Assembly (NCBI RefSeq): GCF_002008365.1 | Contig: NZ_MRDL01000007.1 | Span: 17,195 to 81,194, forward strand | Length of the DNA stretch: 64,000 bases | Reading direction: 5' to 3' | Source of the DNA: Rhizobium leguminosarum bv. viciae USDA 2370 | Lineage (GTDB): Bacteria; Pseudomonadota; Alphaproteobacteria; Rhizobiales; Rhizobiaceae | Shown: one piece after another, positions 29,067-38,340 of the stretch | Numbering within the stretch: the stretch's first letter is position 1 | Layout: every line of letters starts with the position of its first letter | The notes under the pieces: generated by a model | The model's input: only the letters and a program-made list of their open reading frames with translations | Told to the model about the DNA's origin: nothing | Database searches by the model: none | Position numbers and translations under genes: made by a program

Positions 29067-29696
29067 ATGAGCGCGACAGGCATCATCATCGGCGAGGACG
29101 GCAGGAGCCGCTGCTACTGGCACGCCAATCTGCCCGATTATCTCCGGTATCATGACGAGGAATGGGGCCGCCCTGTCACCGATGACATCCGCCTCTTCGA
29201 GAAGATCTGCCTCGAAGGTTTCCAGTCCGGCCTTTCCTGGCTGACGATCCTGCGCAAGCGGGAGAATTTCCGCGCCGCCTTCGCAGGTTTCGATTTCCAC
29301 AAGGTCGCCCTCTTCGGCGAAGGGGATGTCGCTCGCTGCCTTGCCGATGCCGGCATCATCCGCCATCGCGGCAAGATCGTCTCGACCATCAACAATGCCA
29401 AGCGTGCGATCGAGCTTAGGGACGAATTCGGCTCGCTCGCCCATTATTTCTGGCGCTACGAACCCGGCCACAACGAGCGGCCGGCAGTGGTCGACCGTGA
29501 TCACATCGTCGCCAATCCGACGACGCCGACATCCGTGGTCATTTCGAAGGATCTGAAGAAACGCGGCTGGACCTTTGTCGGCCCGACCACAGTTTATGCT
29601 TTCATGCAGGCGATGGGTCTCGTCAACGATCATCTGGAAGGTTGCTTCTGCCGGCCCGAGGTCGAGGCGATGCGCACCGCTCTGGTCCGCCCATGA
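29067..29696 (+). CDS. tag: DNA-3-methyladenine glycosylase I
   Basis: The enzyme removes 3-methyladenine from alkylated DNA, starting base-excision repair. The 209-residue protein has the family features: RCYWHANLPDYLRYHDEEWG with the first zinc Cys and His, FQSGLSWLTILRKRENFR, and LEGCFC near the C-terminus with the remaining zinc ligands (DHLEGC). The GAAGGA ribosome site is close to the ATG. The stop overlaps the start of the next gene (ATGA). Confidence 0.95.
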   Translation: MSATGIIIGEDGRSRCYWHANLPDYLRYHDEEWGRPVTDDIRLFEKICLEGFQSGLSWLTILRKRENFRAAFAGFDFHKVALFGEGDVARCLADAGIIRHRGKIVSTINNAKRAIELRDEFGSLAHYFWRYEPGHNERPAVVDRDHIVANPTTPTSVVISKDLKKRGWTFVGPTTVYAFMQAMGLVNDHLEGCFCRPEVEAMRTALVRP

Positions 29697-30196
29697 AAGA
29701 TCTATCCGTGAGAACAATTATCGCCGCCGCTGCCCTTTTCCTCCTGACGGTCTCCGCCATGGCGCAGACGCCGCAGCTCGATCCCGGCGAGAAGCTGGAG
29801 AAGCTGCAGTTCCCGGCCGTCACCATGCAGTTGAAGGGCTGGACGAAGTTCGGCAATAGCCATGTCTATACGCTGCCGGTGCGCGCCGGCCAGCATATGA
29901 AGATCAGTTTTTCCAGTAAGAGCAAATTTGCCTTCCTGGCGATTTTCGACCTGTCGAAACCGGATGACGAGGCCTTCTTCGGCACCGACGAGGACGGCAT
30001 GAGCTTCGAGACAACGGTCAAGGAGAACGCCACCTGGCTGCTGCGCCCCTATTATTCCAAGGTCTCGCCGCGCCGTGGCCTCGGCGCTCCCTTCAGCATC
30101 CTGATCGAGCCGTTGGCGGCTGCCCCGCAGCAGCCGAAACCGGCCGCCGAGCCGGAGCGCCCGTCGCTGTTTCCAAAGGCGCCAGCCAAGCAGTGA
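29693..30196 (+). CDS. Small exported protein coupled to tag, function unknown
   Basis: The 167-residue protein has a signal peptide ([18 protein letters not shown]). The mature part (YTLPVRAGQHMKISFSS through RPYYSKVSPRRGLGAPFSIL) resembles a pre-peptidase C-terminal (PPC)-type beta-sandwich, with a Pro/Ala-rich tail at the C-terminus. This is fold inference only. It starts at the ATG that overlaps the tag stop codon, so translation is probably coupled, although a periplasmic product paired with a DNA repair enzyme has no obvious shared role. It converges on the HAD gene. Confidence 0.7.
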   Translation: MKDLSVRTIIAAAALFLLTVSAMAQTPQLDPGEKLEKLQFPAVTMQLKGWTKFGNSHVYTLPVRAGQHMKISFSSKSKFAFLAIFDLSKPDDEAFFGTDEDGMSFETTVKENATWLLRPYYSKVSPRRGLGAPFSILIEPLAAAPQQPKPAAEPERPSLFPKAPAKQ

Positions 30197-30225
30197 GCCA
30201 AGAGCTACAAGCGCAGCTTGGCAGC

Positions 30226-30930
30226 TTATGAGAGCCGGTCGATCAGGTCGCGCAATTCGCCGAGGTGGTCGATCTTGCGGAAACGCGGCGCCTCTTTCGG
30301 CTCGTCCACATGTTCCAGCACCCAGGTCAGTTCGTGCGGCACGAAAACGCCGTAGCTGCCGGCGGCAATTGCCGGCACGATGTCCGATTTCAGCGAATTG
30401 CCGACCATCATCGCCCGCTCCGGCCCGTCGCCGACCTTGGCGAAGATGCGGCGATAGGTGACGGCCGTCTTGTCGGAGACGATCTCGATGGCGTCGAAGA
30501 AGTCGCCGAGCCCGGATTGCGCAAGCTTGCGCTCCTGATCGAAGAGATCGCCCTTGGTGATCATCACGAGCAGGTATTTGCCGGCAAGCGCTTCCAGCGT
30601 GTCGCGCACATGCGGCATGGTTTCGACGGGATGAGAGAGGAGCTCGCGGCCGGTATCGAGGATCTTGGCGATCACGCCGGCCGGAATCTTGCCCTCGGTG
30701 ATTTCGATCGCCGTCTCGATCATCGACAGCGTGAAACCCTTTATGCCGAAGCCGTAGTGGCGAAGGTTCCGTTTCTCCGCTTCCAGCAGCCGTTCGGAAA
30801 TCTTCGGTCCTTCGGCGAAATCGGCAAGAAGCCCGGTGAAATGCGCTTCCGTCAGTCGGTAATATTGTTCGTTCTGCCAGAGTGTATCATCGGCATCGAA
30901 GCCGATCGTGGTCAGTGGTCGCGTCGCCAT
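30226..30930 (-). CDS. HAD-superfamily hydrolase
   Basis: The 234-residue protein has HAD motif I DADDTLW, motif II in VMITKGD, motif III Lys in the EIVSDKTAVTYRRI stretch and motif IV in MVGNSLKSDIVPAIAAG. The cap is of the small alpha-helical (C1) type. It is probably a phosphatase on a small substrate and cannot be named further. The start is at the first ATG. A type B repeat lies 10 bases upstream of its start codon. Confidence 0.88.
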   Translation of the reverse strand: MATRPLTTIGFDADDTLWQNEQYYRLTEAHFTGLLADFAEGPKISERLLEAEKRNLRHYGFGIKGFTLSMIETAIEITEGKIPAGVIAKILDTGRELLSHPVETMPHVRDTLEALAGKYLLVMITKGDLFDQERKLAQSGLGDFFDAIEIVSDKTAVTYRRIFAKVGDGPERAMMVGNSLKSDIVPAIAAGSYGVFVPHELTWVLEHVDEPKEAPRFRKIDHLGELRDLIDRLS

Positions 30931-30940
30931 ATGCGCACCC

Positions 30941-30992
30941 TAGAGCATGATGCCGAAAAGTGTGAGCGGTTTTCGGACGACATTAATGCTCT
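30941..30992. repeat. RIME-type palindromic repeat, module B
   Basis: tagagcatgatgccgaaaag, then tgtgagcggttttcgg and acgacattaatgctct. The arms agagcat and atgctct pair. It is nearly identical to the copy at 57050. It lies in the 351-bp gap between the HAD gene and the aldo/keto reductase gene, which otherwise holds a long hairpin, a module C fragment and no gene. Confidence 0.8.
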
Positions 30993-31005
30993 CACAATTT
31001 AACTG

Positions 31006-31055
31006 AGAACAGGATTCAGATTTTAGGCCGACCCGGCCTAAAATCATCCTGTTCT
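31006..31055. repeat. Long two-part inverted repeat of 50 bases
   Basis: Outer arms agaacaggat and atcctgttct flank inner arms attttaggcc and ggcctaaaat around a gaccc loop. Only five bases are unpaired between the arm pairs. It is not followed by a T run in a useful place. It could be a structured RNA, a protein site or a further repeat module. Confidence 0.6.
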
Positions 31056-31111
31056 TAAAATATGGCCGGCAATCTATCGGATGCCTGTGTCGAGACAAGG
31101 GCATCCGCCTT

Positions 31112-31155
31112 TACAGCGCCGCGCGTCGGCGTTGAAAAGCGCCGCCGCCGCACTA
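31112..31155. repeat. RIME-type module C, degenerate
   Basis: tacagcgccgcgcgtcggcg followed by gaaaagcgccgccgccgc resembles the module C core at 33261 and 28011, but the closing arm cgctgta is altered. It precedes the aldo/keto reductase gene. Confidence 0.5.
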
Positions 31156-31281
31156 CATGAAAATCGCCTCACCTTGCAGCCAGCCACGGCTGTGCCTGTC
31201 ATATGCAGGCCAATAATCAAAAAATGAAGTTCAGCAGTTCGCAAGCCCCTCTTGCGGCAGACACAAAGGAATTTTTCGACC

Positions 31282-32331
31282 ATGCGTTACAATCAACTCG
31301 GAAATACGGGACTTTTCGTCTCGGAAATCTGCCTGGGCACGATGACCTTCGGCGAAGCCAAACAAGGCAGTATGTGGGGCGCCATCGCCGACGTCGACCA
31401 GAATGCCGCCGACCGGATCGTCGAGCGCTCGCTTGCATCAGGCGTCAATTTCATCGACACGGCCGACGTCTATTCATCCGGCGAGTCCGAAAGGCTGCTC
31501 GGCCAGGCGCTGAAGAACCTCGACATCCCCCGCAAGGACGTCGTCATCGCCACCAAGGTCTACGGCGTCATGGGCGACAAGCCGAACGACCGCGGTGCCT
31601 CGCGCGGCCACATCATGGATTCCGTCGAGGCGAGCCTCAAGCGCCTGCAGACGGATCATATCGACCTCTATCAGATCCACGCGACCGATACGGTGACGCC
31701 GATCGAGGAGACGCTGCGCGCTCTTGACGATCTCGTTTCCCGCGGTCTCGTGCGCTATATCGGCGTCTCCAACTGGCAGGCCTGGCGCATTTCCAAGGCG
31801 CTCGGCCTCTCCGAACGCCGCGGCTTTGCCCGCTTTGAAACCGTGCAGGCCTATTACTCCATCGCCGGCCGCGATCTCGAGCGTGACATCGTGCCGATGA
31901 TGCAGGAGGAAAAGCTCGGCCTGATGGTCTGGTCGCCGCTCGCCGGCGGTCTGCTCTCCGGCAAGTATGGTCCAGGCGCGCCCGGCAACGGCGAAGGCCG
32001 CCGCGCCAGTTTCGATTTCCCGCCCGTCGACAAGGACAAGGCCTGGGCCTGCGTCGCCATCATGCGCGAAGTCGCCGAAAAGCACGGCGTCAGCGTCGCC
32101 ACTGTGGCGCTCGCCTATATCCTCGCCAAGCCCTTCGTCACCACAGTCATCATCGGCGCCAAGCGTGTCGACCAGCTCGACCAGAACCTTGCCGCCGTCA
32201 AGCTGAAGCTCGATGAAGACGATATGAAAAAGCTCGACGAGGTGAGCGCGCTTGCTCCGGAATATCCGGGCTGGATGCTGGCGCGACAGGGCGCCGGCCG
32301 CCGCCCGGCCGATTTCGAGCCGAAAGACTGA
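31282..32331 (+). CDS. Aldo/keto reductase
   Basis: The 349-residue TIM-barrel enzyme uses NADPH to reduce aldehydes or ketones. The catalytic Asp and Tyr are in NFIDTADVYSSGESE, the Lys in IATKVYG, and the His in DLYQIHATD. The C-terminal NADPH-binding part has VIIGAKRVDQLDQNL. It is closest in style to the YghZ/Tas-like group. The ATG giving MRYNQLG is the usual N-terminus; an upstream in-frame ATG at 31252 would add ten polar residues. A strong convergent terminator lies 19 bases downstream. Confidence 0.93.
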   Translation: MRYNQLGNTGLFVSEICLGTMTFGEAKQGSMWGAIADVDQNAADRIVERSLASGVNFIDTADVYSSGESERLLGQALKNLDIPRKDVVIATKVYGVMGDKPNDRGASRGHIMDSVEASLKRLQTDHIDLYQIHATDTVTPIEETLRALDDLVSRGLVRYIGVSNWQAWRISKALGLSERRGFARFETVQAYYSIAGRDLERDIVPMMQEEKLGLMVWSPLAGGLLSGKYGPGAPGNGEGRRASFDFPPVDKDKAWACVAIMREVAEKHGVSVATVALAYILAKPFVTTVIIGAKRVDQLDQNLAAVKLKLDEDDMKKLDEVSALAPEYPGWMLARQGAGRRPADFEPKD

Positions 32332-32350
32332 CCTCGCCAACATAAGTCCT

Positions 32351-32384
32351 GGGGAACGCCGGACATTTCCGGCGTTCCCCTTTT
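32351..32384. terminator. Bidirectional terminator between aldo/keto reductase and DUF305 genes
   Basis: Arms ggggaacgccgg and ccggcgttcccc pair perfectly, followed by four T on the plus strand. It serves the plus-strand gene; function for the minus-strand gene is weaker because only short A/T sequence follows. Confidence 0.8.
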
Positions 32385-32396
32385 CATAACGATCGA

Positions 32397-32756
32397 TTAT
32401 TTGCCGTGGGCTTTGAGCCAGGCGTTCATCTCGGCGATCTCGGCTTCCTGCGCCTTGATGACGGCTTCGGCGAGCTTGCGGATATCGGGATCTTTTCCAT
32501 ATTGCAGCTCGATCCGGGCCATATCGATCGCGCCCTGATGGTGCGGGATCATGCCGCGCACGAAATCCGCATCAGCATCGCCGCTGTACTCGATCATCAT
32601 ATCCTTGTGCATCTTGGCGTTGGCCTCGCTGAAGGCGTGGCTTGCCGCATCGTGGTTGCCCATCGGCTTGCTCATATCCATCGGTTTGTCTTCGGCAAGG
32701 ACAGGAGCGGCAATGATGGCGAGCATTGCGGTGAGGGCGATGATTTTCAAAGACAT
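32397..32756 (-). CDS. DUF305 (CopM-type) exported protein
   Basis: The 119-residue protein has a signal peptide ([20 protein letters not shown]) and a mature His/Met-rich chain: [13 protein letters not shown], then the DUF305 signature [15 protein letters not shown]. CopM, a periplasmic copper-binding protein of cyanobacteria, carries DUF305 domains; by analogy copper or silver binding is likely, but unproven. It lies downstream of a small Cys/Met/His-rich protein gene on the same strand with a 75-bp gap. Confidence 0.85.
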   Translation of the reverse strand: MSLKIIALTAMLAIIAAPVLAEDKPMDMSKPMGNHDAASHAFSEANAKMHKDMMIEYSGDADADFVRGMIPHHQGAIDMARIELQYGKDPDIRKLAEAVIKAQEAEIAEMNAWLKAHGK

Positions 32757-32831
32757 GAGAGTTCCTTCCTCTGTCTGACAATAGGTTTGCCGGGCAGCTG
32801 GGCCACCCGATTGGCATGGATTGCTGTGGTG

Positions 32832-33200
32832 TCAGGACAGTCGGGGAGGCGGCGACTGCGGTGTCGGTTTGTTGTCATCGAGGGCGCGGGCAAGCGCCGG
32901 GGCGGGATAGCCGAAGATGGACTTCCCGCTGGCCATGACCATCACCGCCGGTGGCAGCAGCAGACAGGCGGCGCAAAGCGGCATATGCGCGGAATTACCG
33001 GTGGCGCAAGGGTCTTTCAACGGATCGGCCTTATCAGCCGCCCCCGGCATATTCATGCGTGATATCTCATGGTGCATACCGCCGGTTTCGACGGCGACCG
33101 GTGCGTTCATCGACGCACATGTCGGACAGCCCGCCCATGCAGACATGGCGCTGTAGACCAGCCAGCCGAGAAACATCGTGATGAGGGCGAGCATGCGCAT
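32832..33200 (-). CDS. Small exported/membrane protein rich in Cys, His and Met, possible metal-handling partner
   Basis: The 122-residue protein starts with a hydrophobic signal-like segment (LALITMFLGWLVYSAMSAWA). It then has CPTCASMN, GGMHHEISRMNM and AHMPLCAACLLLPPAVMVMA, which could form thiol or thioether metal sites, with a second hydrophobic segment after the CAAC. The C-terminus is Pro/Arg-rich. No family is recognised; DUF2946-type proteins have a similar size and look. It is upstream of the DUF305 gene on the same strand. A copper role is inferred from composition and context. Confidence 0.65.
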   Translation of the reverse strand: MRMLALITMFLGWLVYSAMSAWAGCPTCASMNAPVAVETGGMHHEISRMNMPGAADKADPLKDPCATGNSAHMPLCAACLLLPPAVMVMASGKSIFGYPAPALARALDDNKPTPQSPPPRLS

Positions 33201-33260
33201 GCTGTTTTATAGGCGAAGGCCGGATGCAAGCCAAGCCGACCGGCGATCACATCCTGATCA

Positions 33261-33367
33261 CTACAGCGCCGCGCGTCTTTTCCGACGCGCAAAGGACGCT
33301 GTAACACTTTCAATCCTCGCATCGTGCTTTCCGAAAATCGATTCCGATTTTCGGAAAGCACGATGCG
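33261..33367. repeat. RIME-type mosaic repeat with perfect 23-bp arms
   Basis: Module C runs from ctacagcgccgcgcgtcttt to aaaggacgctgtaa. After a linker, arms of 23 bases (cgcatcgtgctttccgaaaa to its complement) pair perfectly around attc, from 33318 to 33367. The last base touches the stop codon of the minus-strand gene. In one frame, module C is an open sequence that encodes TAPRVFSDAQRTL and then stops. The gap from 33201 to 33367 holds no gene. Confidence 0.85.
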
Positions 33368-34126
33368 CTAGGCGGCAATGACCTTGTGCTCGACCCGGTA
33401 ATCCTTGCTCTCTTCGCCGAGCGGCGCCACCGGCCATGTCCAGCTAGCTTTTGCCGGTGGCGGCAAAACGCCATGCAGCAGGTCGGCCTCCTCATGCGTC
33501 TTGCCGTTGCGATCGATGACGGCATAGGCGATATCGGTCACCAGGCAACTGCGGCAGGAAAGCCCGGAAAGCCCGGCCAGATGTGCCGCGATCAGCCTTT
33601 CCACCGTGTCCTCAGGCATTCGCCCGGCGTCAGTTTCATGGCGCCGTTTCACGCCGCGACCGATCTGTGACAAGAGGTTGGCGGAAACCACCAGATCGAG
33701 ATAGGGCACAGCGCGCAGGAAGCCGAGCGGTTCGGGCTCGCGGCCGGCGGCAAGTTCATCGTAGCCGGAGAGATCGCGCTCGATCAGCCGGACATTGCGA
33801 TAGCCCTTGGCCGACAGCCACAGGCGCACCGAGGCGAGATGAACGAGATCGACCAGCACGACGGTGTCGAAATCTCGCGCCAGCACCCCGATCGGTACAT
33901 CGCGCAACAGGCCGGAACCGAGCACGACGGCGGTCCGCTTCTGCCTGAGATCGGCGGTCGCCGCCAGGATCGCCTTCCGGCTCATCTCCTCATGTTCGGC
34001 CCAATCCCCGGCGCAGCGCCCGGCGCGCGACCAAAGATTGACGGAATAGCGGATGAACTTTCGATGCGGCTTGCCGGTCAGCGGCAAGGTCGCGGCATAG
34101 AGAAGCGCCTCAGTGATCATGAGCAT
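33368..34126 (-). CDS. Hypothetical protein with Rossmann-like pattern, possible SAM-dependent enzyme
   Basis: The protein has about 252 residues from the ATG used. After an N-terminal helical part ([20 protein letters not shown]) the core reads [20 protein letters not shown], then [17 protein letters not shown], which looks like the first strand, glycine loop and acidic second strand of a methyltransferase-type Rossmann fold. [12 protein letters not shown] follows as a possible fourth-strand motif. No catalytic residues are assignable. The start is uncertain: a TTG at 34159 is possible and no ribosome site is clear. It is divergent from hisS. Confidence 0.7.
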   Translation of the reverse strand: MLMITEALLYAATLPLTGKPHRKFIRYSVNLWSRAGRCAGDWAEHEEMSRKAILAATADLRQKRTAVVLGSGLLRDVPIGVLARDFDTVVLVDLVHLASVRLWLSAKGYRNVRLIERDLSGYDELAAGREPEPLGFLRAVPYLDLVVSANLLSQIGRGVKRRHETDAGRMPEDTVERLIAAHLAGLSGLSCRSCLVTDIAYAVIDRNGKTHEEADLLHGVLPPPAKASWTWPVAPLGEESKDYRVEHKVIAA

Positions 34127-34192
34127 ATCCGCATTTCTGATGGATGCCTCTTCGTTCAATCGATTCTCGCAGCCACATCAAGACCCTTCGCC

Positions 34193-34221
34193 CTTGCCGC
34201 TCCCCGCCCAATCCGCTAGGA
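34193..34221 (+). promoter_or_regulatory. Candidate housekeeping promoter for hisS
   Basis: CTTGCC and CTAGGA are separated by exactly 17 bases, close to the rhizobial sigma-70 pattern CTTGAC-N17-CTATAT. It lies about 36 bases before the hisS ATG and 67 bases or more from the divergent gene's start. Confidence 0.5.
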
Positions 34222-34256
34222 AACCGCCACTGTCACAGTCAGTGGAATTCCCGGAA

Positions 34257-35780
34257 ATGAACGACAAGCAGAAGAAACCACAAAAGCTCAAGGCCCGCCT
34301 GCCGCGCGGCTTCGTCGACCGGACGGCCGGCGATATCCGCGCCGTCAACGAGATGACGGCAAAGATCAGGGAAGTCTATGAGCATTATGGTTTCGATCCG
34401 CTCGAAACGCCGCTGTTCGAATATACCGATGCGCTCGGCAAGTTCCTGCCTGACAGCGACCGGCCGAACGAGGGCGTCTTTTCGCTGCAGGACGATGACG
34501 AACAATGGATGTCGCTGCGTTACGACCTGACGGCGCCGCTCGCCCGTCATGTCGCCGAGAATTTCAACGAGATCCAGTTGCCCTACCGCACCTATCGCGC
34601 CGGTTACGTCTTCCGCAACGAGAAGCCAGGCCCCGGCCGCTTCCGTCAGTTCATGCAGTTCGATGCCGATACCGTCGGCGCGCCCGGCGTCCAGGCCGAT
34701 GCCGAAATGTGCATGATGATGGCCGATACGCTGGAAGCCCTCGGCATCAAACGTGGCGACTATGTCATCCGCGTCAACAACCGCAAGGTCCTGGATGGCG
34801 TGCTCGAGGCGATCGGTCTCGGCGGCGACGACAAGGCCGGCCAGCGGCTGAACGTGCTGCGCGCCATCGACAAGCTCGACAAGTTCGGCCCGGAGGGCGT
34901 GGCATTGCTGCTCGGCCCCGGCCGCAAGGATGAATCCGGCGACTTCACCAAGGGCGCCGGGCTTAACCAGGAGCAGATCGACAAGGTGCTGTTCTTCGTC
35001 GGCATCAAGGACTATGCCGAAAGTGCCGCCCGCCTCGCCGAGCTCGTTGCCGGAACCTCCAGGGGTGGCGAAGGCGTCGAGGAGCTGAATTTCATCGGGG
35101 CTCTCGTCGCGAGCGCCGGCTATGGCCCTGACCGCATCAAGATCGACCCCTCCGTCGTCCGCGGCCTCGAATATTATACCGGCCCGGTCTATGAGGCCGA
35201 ACTGAGCTTCGACGTCACCAATGAAAAGGGCGAAAAGGTCGTCTTCGGTTCGGTCGGCGGCGGCGGTCGTTATGATGGCCTCGTCTCGCGCTTCATGGGT
35301 CAGCCGGTTCCGGCGACCGGCTTTTCGATCGGCGTCTCCAGGCTGATGACGGCGCTGAAGAACCTCGGCAAGCTCGGCGCCAGTGAGGTCATCGAGCCGG
35401 TGCTGGTGACCGTCATGGACGGCGATGTCGAGGCGATGGGGCGCTATCAGAAGATGACGCAGGAACTGCGCGCCGCCGGCATTCGCGCCGAGATGTTCCA
35501 GGGCAACTGGAAGAAGTTCGGCAACCAGCTGAAATATGCCGATCGCCGCGGCTGCCCTGTCGCCATCATCCAGGGCGGCGACGAGCGCGCCGAAGGCGTC
35601 GTGCAGATCAAGGATCTGATCGAAGGCAAGCGGCTCTCCGGCGAGATCGAAGACAATGCCAGCTGGCGCGAAGCGCGCGTGGCGCAGGAGACGGCGCCGG
35701 AAGCCGACCTCGTCGCCAAGGTGAAGGAGATCCTTGCTGCGCAGGCCGAGGATCGAAAGAGGGCGGGCGGCAATGTCTGA
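34257..35780 (+). CDS. hisS: Histidyl-tRNA synthetase (alphaproteobacterial type)
   Basis: The enzyme charges tRNA-His. At 507 residues it is longer than the E. coli enzyme (about 424) and has class II motifs: [15 protein letters not shown], motif 2 [20 protein letters not shown], and [15 protein letters not shown] plus FSIGVSRL at the C-terminal part. Alphaproteobacteria have tRNA-His that lacks the usual extra G-1, and their synthetase is diverged accordingly. The motif 2 loop here differs from the bacterial norm and fits that. The first gene of hisS-hisZ-hisG. The start MNDKQKK gives the family N-terminus and follows the candidate promoter. Confidence 0.96.
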   Translation: MNDKQKKPQKLKARLPRGFVDRTAGDIRAVNEMTAKIREVYEHYGFDPLETPLFEYTDALGKFLPDSDRPNEGVFSLQDDDEQWMSLRYDLTAPLARHVAENFNEIQLPYRTYRAGYVFRNEKPGPGRFRQFMQFDADTVGAPGVQADAEMCMMMADTLEALGIKRGDYVIRVNNRKVLDGVLEAIGLGGDDKAGQRLNVLRAIDKLDKFGPEGVALLLGPGRKDESGDFTKGAGLNQEQIDKVLFFVGIKDYAESAARLAELVAGTSRGGEGVEELNFIGALVASAGYGPDRIKIDPSVVRGLEYYTGPVYEAELSFDVTNEKGEKVVFGSVGGGGRYDGLVSRFMGQPVPATGFSIGVSRLMTALKNLGKLGASEVIEPVLVTVMDGDVEAMGRYQKMTQELRAAGIRAEMFQGNWKKFGNQLKYADRRGCPVAIIQGGDERAEGVVQIKDLIEGKRLSGEIEDNASWREARVAQETAPEADLVAKVKEILAAQAEDRKRAGGNV

Positions 35781-35822
35781 GGCATTTCCGACACGCTCTT
35801 TGCCTATCGTTCGGAGGCCCGC

Positions 35823-36944
35823 ATGCCTCTGATCAACCTCCCCGAATTCTCCAACGACCTGCTTGCCGAATTTGTCGCGCGCAATGCCGAGCGCATCGAT
35901 ACGCCTGTCATTCAGCCGGCCGAACCTTTCCTTGATATCGCCGGCGAGGATCTGCGCCGCCGCATCTTCATGACCGAGAGCGAAACCGGCGCCAGCCTCT
36001 GCCTGCGTCCCGAATTCACCATCCCCGTCTGTCTGCGCCACATCGAGACGGCGACCGGCACGCCGAAGCGTTATGCCTATCTCGGCGAGGTTTTCCGCCA
36101 GCGCCGCGACGGCGCCAACGAATTCTATCAGGCCGGCATCGAGGATCTTGGCGATATCGACCTGTCAAACGCCGACGCCCGCGCCATCGGCGATGCCACC
36201 GGCATTCTCGCCCGCCTGCTGCCGGGCCGCCGCCTGGCGGTGACGCTGGGCGACCAGGCGGTGTTCGAGGCGGTCGTCCAGGCGCTCGGCCTGCCGCTCG
36301 GCTGGCAGAAGCGGCTGATCCACGCCTTCGGCAATATGACCCAGCTGGAAGCGCTGCTTGCCAGCCTCGTCAGCCCGCAATTCGTCACCGGGCTGGACGA
36401 CGATATTGCCAGGCTTGTCGCATCGGGCGACGAGCAGGCGCTGGTCGCCCATCTCGAGCGGGAGATGCAGAAGACTGGCTATTCGACGAATGCCGGCCGT
36501 TCGGCCCTGGAGATTGCCCGACGGCTCAAGGAAAAGCTTATCCTGTCCGAAACGCGCCTCGACGACGCGGCCTTCCACGTGCTGGAAGAGTTCCTGTCGC
36601 TTGACGTGCCGCTCGTCAATGCGTCCGCGGCCCTTGCCGGTTTCGCCGATGCTGCCGGGCTGAAACTCGGCAACGCCCTCGCGCGCTTCAATGGCCGGGT
36701 CGCAGCACTTTCCAATGCCGGCGTCGATCTTTCCTGTCTCGACTATCGCGCCGCCTTCGGACGGCCGCTCGATTATTACACCGGCCTCGTCTTCGAGGTG
36801 ACGGTGGAAGGCTCGACCGCGGTGCTCGCCGGCGGCGGCCGCTTCGATCGGCTCCTGACTTTCCTCGGCGCAACGGACCGCATTCCGGCCGTCGGCTTCT
36901 CCTTCTGGCTCGACCGTATCGAAACCGAAAGGGCAGCCGCATGA
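35823..36944 (+). CDS. hisZ: ATP phosphoribosyltransferase regulatory subunit HisZ
   Basis: The 373-residue protein is a HisRS-like paralogue that activates the short HisG and cannot charge tRNA. It retains the class II fold ([40 protein letters not shown]) and a C-terminal [14 protein letters not shown] with GGGRFDRLL. It lacks the HisRS anticodon-binding domain. GGAGG lies just upstream of the ATG, and the stop overlaps hisG. It is needed for the first step of histidine synthesis. Confidence 0.94.
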   Translation: MPLINLPEFSNDLLAEFVARNAERIDTPVIQPAEPFLDIAGEDLRRRIFMTESETGASLCLRPEFTIPVCLRHIETATGTPKRYAYLGEVFRQRRDGANEFYQAGIEDLGDIDLSNADARAIGDATGILARLLPGRRLAVTLGDQAVFEAVVQALGLPLGWQKRLIHAFGNMTQLEALLASLVSPQFVTGLDDDIARLVASGDEQALVAHLEREMQKTGYSTNAGRSALEIARRLKEKLILSETRLDDAAFHVLEEFLSLDVPLVNASAALAGFADAAGLKLGNALARFNGRVAALSNAGVDLSCLDYRAAFGRPLDYYTGLVFEVTVEGSTAVLAGGGRFDRLLTFLGATDRIPAVGFSFWLDRIETERAAA

Positions 36945-37636
36945 CCATCACCATCGCGCTTCCCTCCAAGGGCCGGATGAAGGAGGACGCTTCGGCGATC
37001 TTCGAACGTGCCGGCATGACGATCTCGGCGGTTGGCAACGATCGCTCCTACCGCGGCCGCGTCGAAGGCTGGGATGATGTGGAGATCGCCTTCCTCTCGG
37101 CTTCCGAAATCTCCCGTGAAATCGGCAACGGCACCGTCGATTTCGGTGTCACCGGCGAGGATCTGATGCGGGAAGGTTTTGCCGAGGTCGATAAGCGCGT
37201 CGAATTCTGCGCCCGGCTCGGCTTCGGCCATGCCGATGTCGTCGTTGCCGTGCCGGAGATCTGGCTCGATGTCGACACCATGGCCGATCTCGTCGATGTC
37301 GCCGCCGATTTCCGCGCCCGCCACTCCAGGCGCCTTGCCATCGCCACCAAATACTGGCGGCTGACCCAGCAGTTCTTTTCGAGCCAGCACGGCATCCAGC
37401 TTTATCGCATCGTCGAAAGCCTGGGCGCCACCGAGGGGGCCCCCGCGTCCGGCTCGGCCGATATCATCGTCGATATCACCTCCACCGGCTCGACGCTGCG
37501 CGCCAACCATCTGAAGGTGCTCCAGGACGGCGTCATCCTGCATTCGCAGGCCTGCCTAGTACGCGCCCGCAAGGAAAGCCATGCCGGCGAACCGGCTGTG
37601 CAGGCAATCATCGAGGCAGTGCGCGACGCCCTCTAG
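36941..37636 (+). CDS. hisG: ATP phosphoribosyltransferase, short form
   Basis: The enzyme joins ATP and PRPP to begin histidine synthesis. The 231-residue length marks the short HisG, which needs HisZ as its regulatory subunit; hisZ is directly upstream with an ATGA overlap. Visible motifs are [12 protein letters not shown] at the N-terminus, [13 protein letters not shown], and the PRPP-binding stretch [18 protein letters not shown]. Feedback by histidine in the short form goes through HisZ. A strong terminator follows. Confidence 0.95.
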   Translation: MTITIALPSKGRMKEDASAIFERAGMTISAVGNDRSYRGRVEGWDDVEIAFLSASEISREIGNGTVDFGVTGEDLMREGFAEVDKRVEFCARLGFGHADVVVAVPEIWLDVDTMADLVDVAADFRARHSRRLAIATKYWRLTQQFFSSQHGIQLYRIVESLGATEGAPASGSADIIVDITSTGSTLRANHLKVLQDGVILHSQACLVRARKESHAGEPAVQAIIEAVRDAL

Positions 37637-37659
37637 CTAGTGCCATTCGAAAAGCATGC

Positions 37660-37692
37660 AAAAACCCGCCGTCGGATGACGGCGGGTTTTCG
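37660..37692. terminator. Bidirectional rho-independent terminator after hisG
   Basis: Arms aaacccgccgtc and gacggcgggttt pair perfectly around ggat. T runs follow on both strands, so it can end both the his operon and the convergent doxX-like gene. Confidence 0.9.
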
Positions 37693-37718
37693 CATTTATG
37701 GGAGGATGTCTGCTGGTA

Positions 37719-38132
37719 TCAGGCGGCTGCGTAGGAGCCGCGGCGTGCGTCGATCGAATAGGCGCCGGCACCGACGGTGGCGAGTAGTATGTACGCGCCG
37801 GCCAGCGTGATATTCTTCATGACCATGATCTGGTTGAGAATGTTCACGAGTTCCGTACCACTCGCGTAGGGCAGGTGGAAGGCAATGCCCGTGAAGACAC
37901 AGAAGGCGGCGAGCAGCCAGCCGGCAATGCGGACCTGGAAGCCTGTGAGAACCGCAAGCCCGGCCAGCAGTTCGAAAAGGCCTGCGACATAGGCCAGCAG
38001 GGTTGCTGCCGGTAGGCCGGCACCAGCGATCATGCCCGCAGTACCGGCAGGATCGGTGAGCTTCATGAAGCCGGAAAGAATGAACATGAAAGACAGAAGA
38101 ATGCGGGCAATCAGGATGATGACGTTGGACAT
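37719..38132 (-). CDS. DoxX-family membrane protein
   Basis: The 137-residue protein has four membrane helices: around IARILLSFMFILSGFMKLTD, AYVAGLFELLAGLAVLTGFQ, WLLAAFCVFTGIAFHL and the last ITLAGAYILLATVGAGAYSI. The G-KL-DP pattern near the N-terminus (SGFMKLTDPAGTAGMI) is typical of DoxX. Members contribute to redox or thiol homeostasis in some bacteria. The gene is divergent from a glutathione S-transferase gene, which fits a thiol-stress theme, though only by position. Confidence 0.85.
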   Translation of the reverse strand: MSNVIILIARILLSFMFILSGFMKLTDPAGTAGMIAGAGLPAATLLAYVAGLFELLAGLAVLTGFQVRIAGWLLAAFCVFTGIAFHLPYASGTELVNILNQIMVMKNITLAGAYILLATVGAGAYSIDARRGSYAAA

Positions 38133-38340
38133 GGATGTTGTCTCCGTTTGAAGGACTCTGGAGATCTGGGTGCCCCGGCACCGGATGGACCTCGGATGTC
38201 ACCTATGTCGCCTTTTTCTTGCTTTATGGAAAGATAAACGGAAGCGGACAGTTCGTTCAATAATATGGAACGATGATCGGCCATCGCTTGCCTTTGTGAA
38301 GCCTCGTCTCCTATGGTCGGCTGATAACATGGAGGCTCCG

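Noticed and set aside
34239..36041. 600-residue minus-strand frame opposite hisS
   Set aside because: It is antisense to hisS and the start of hisZ, with no motif.
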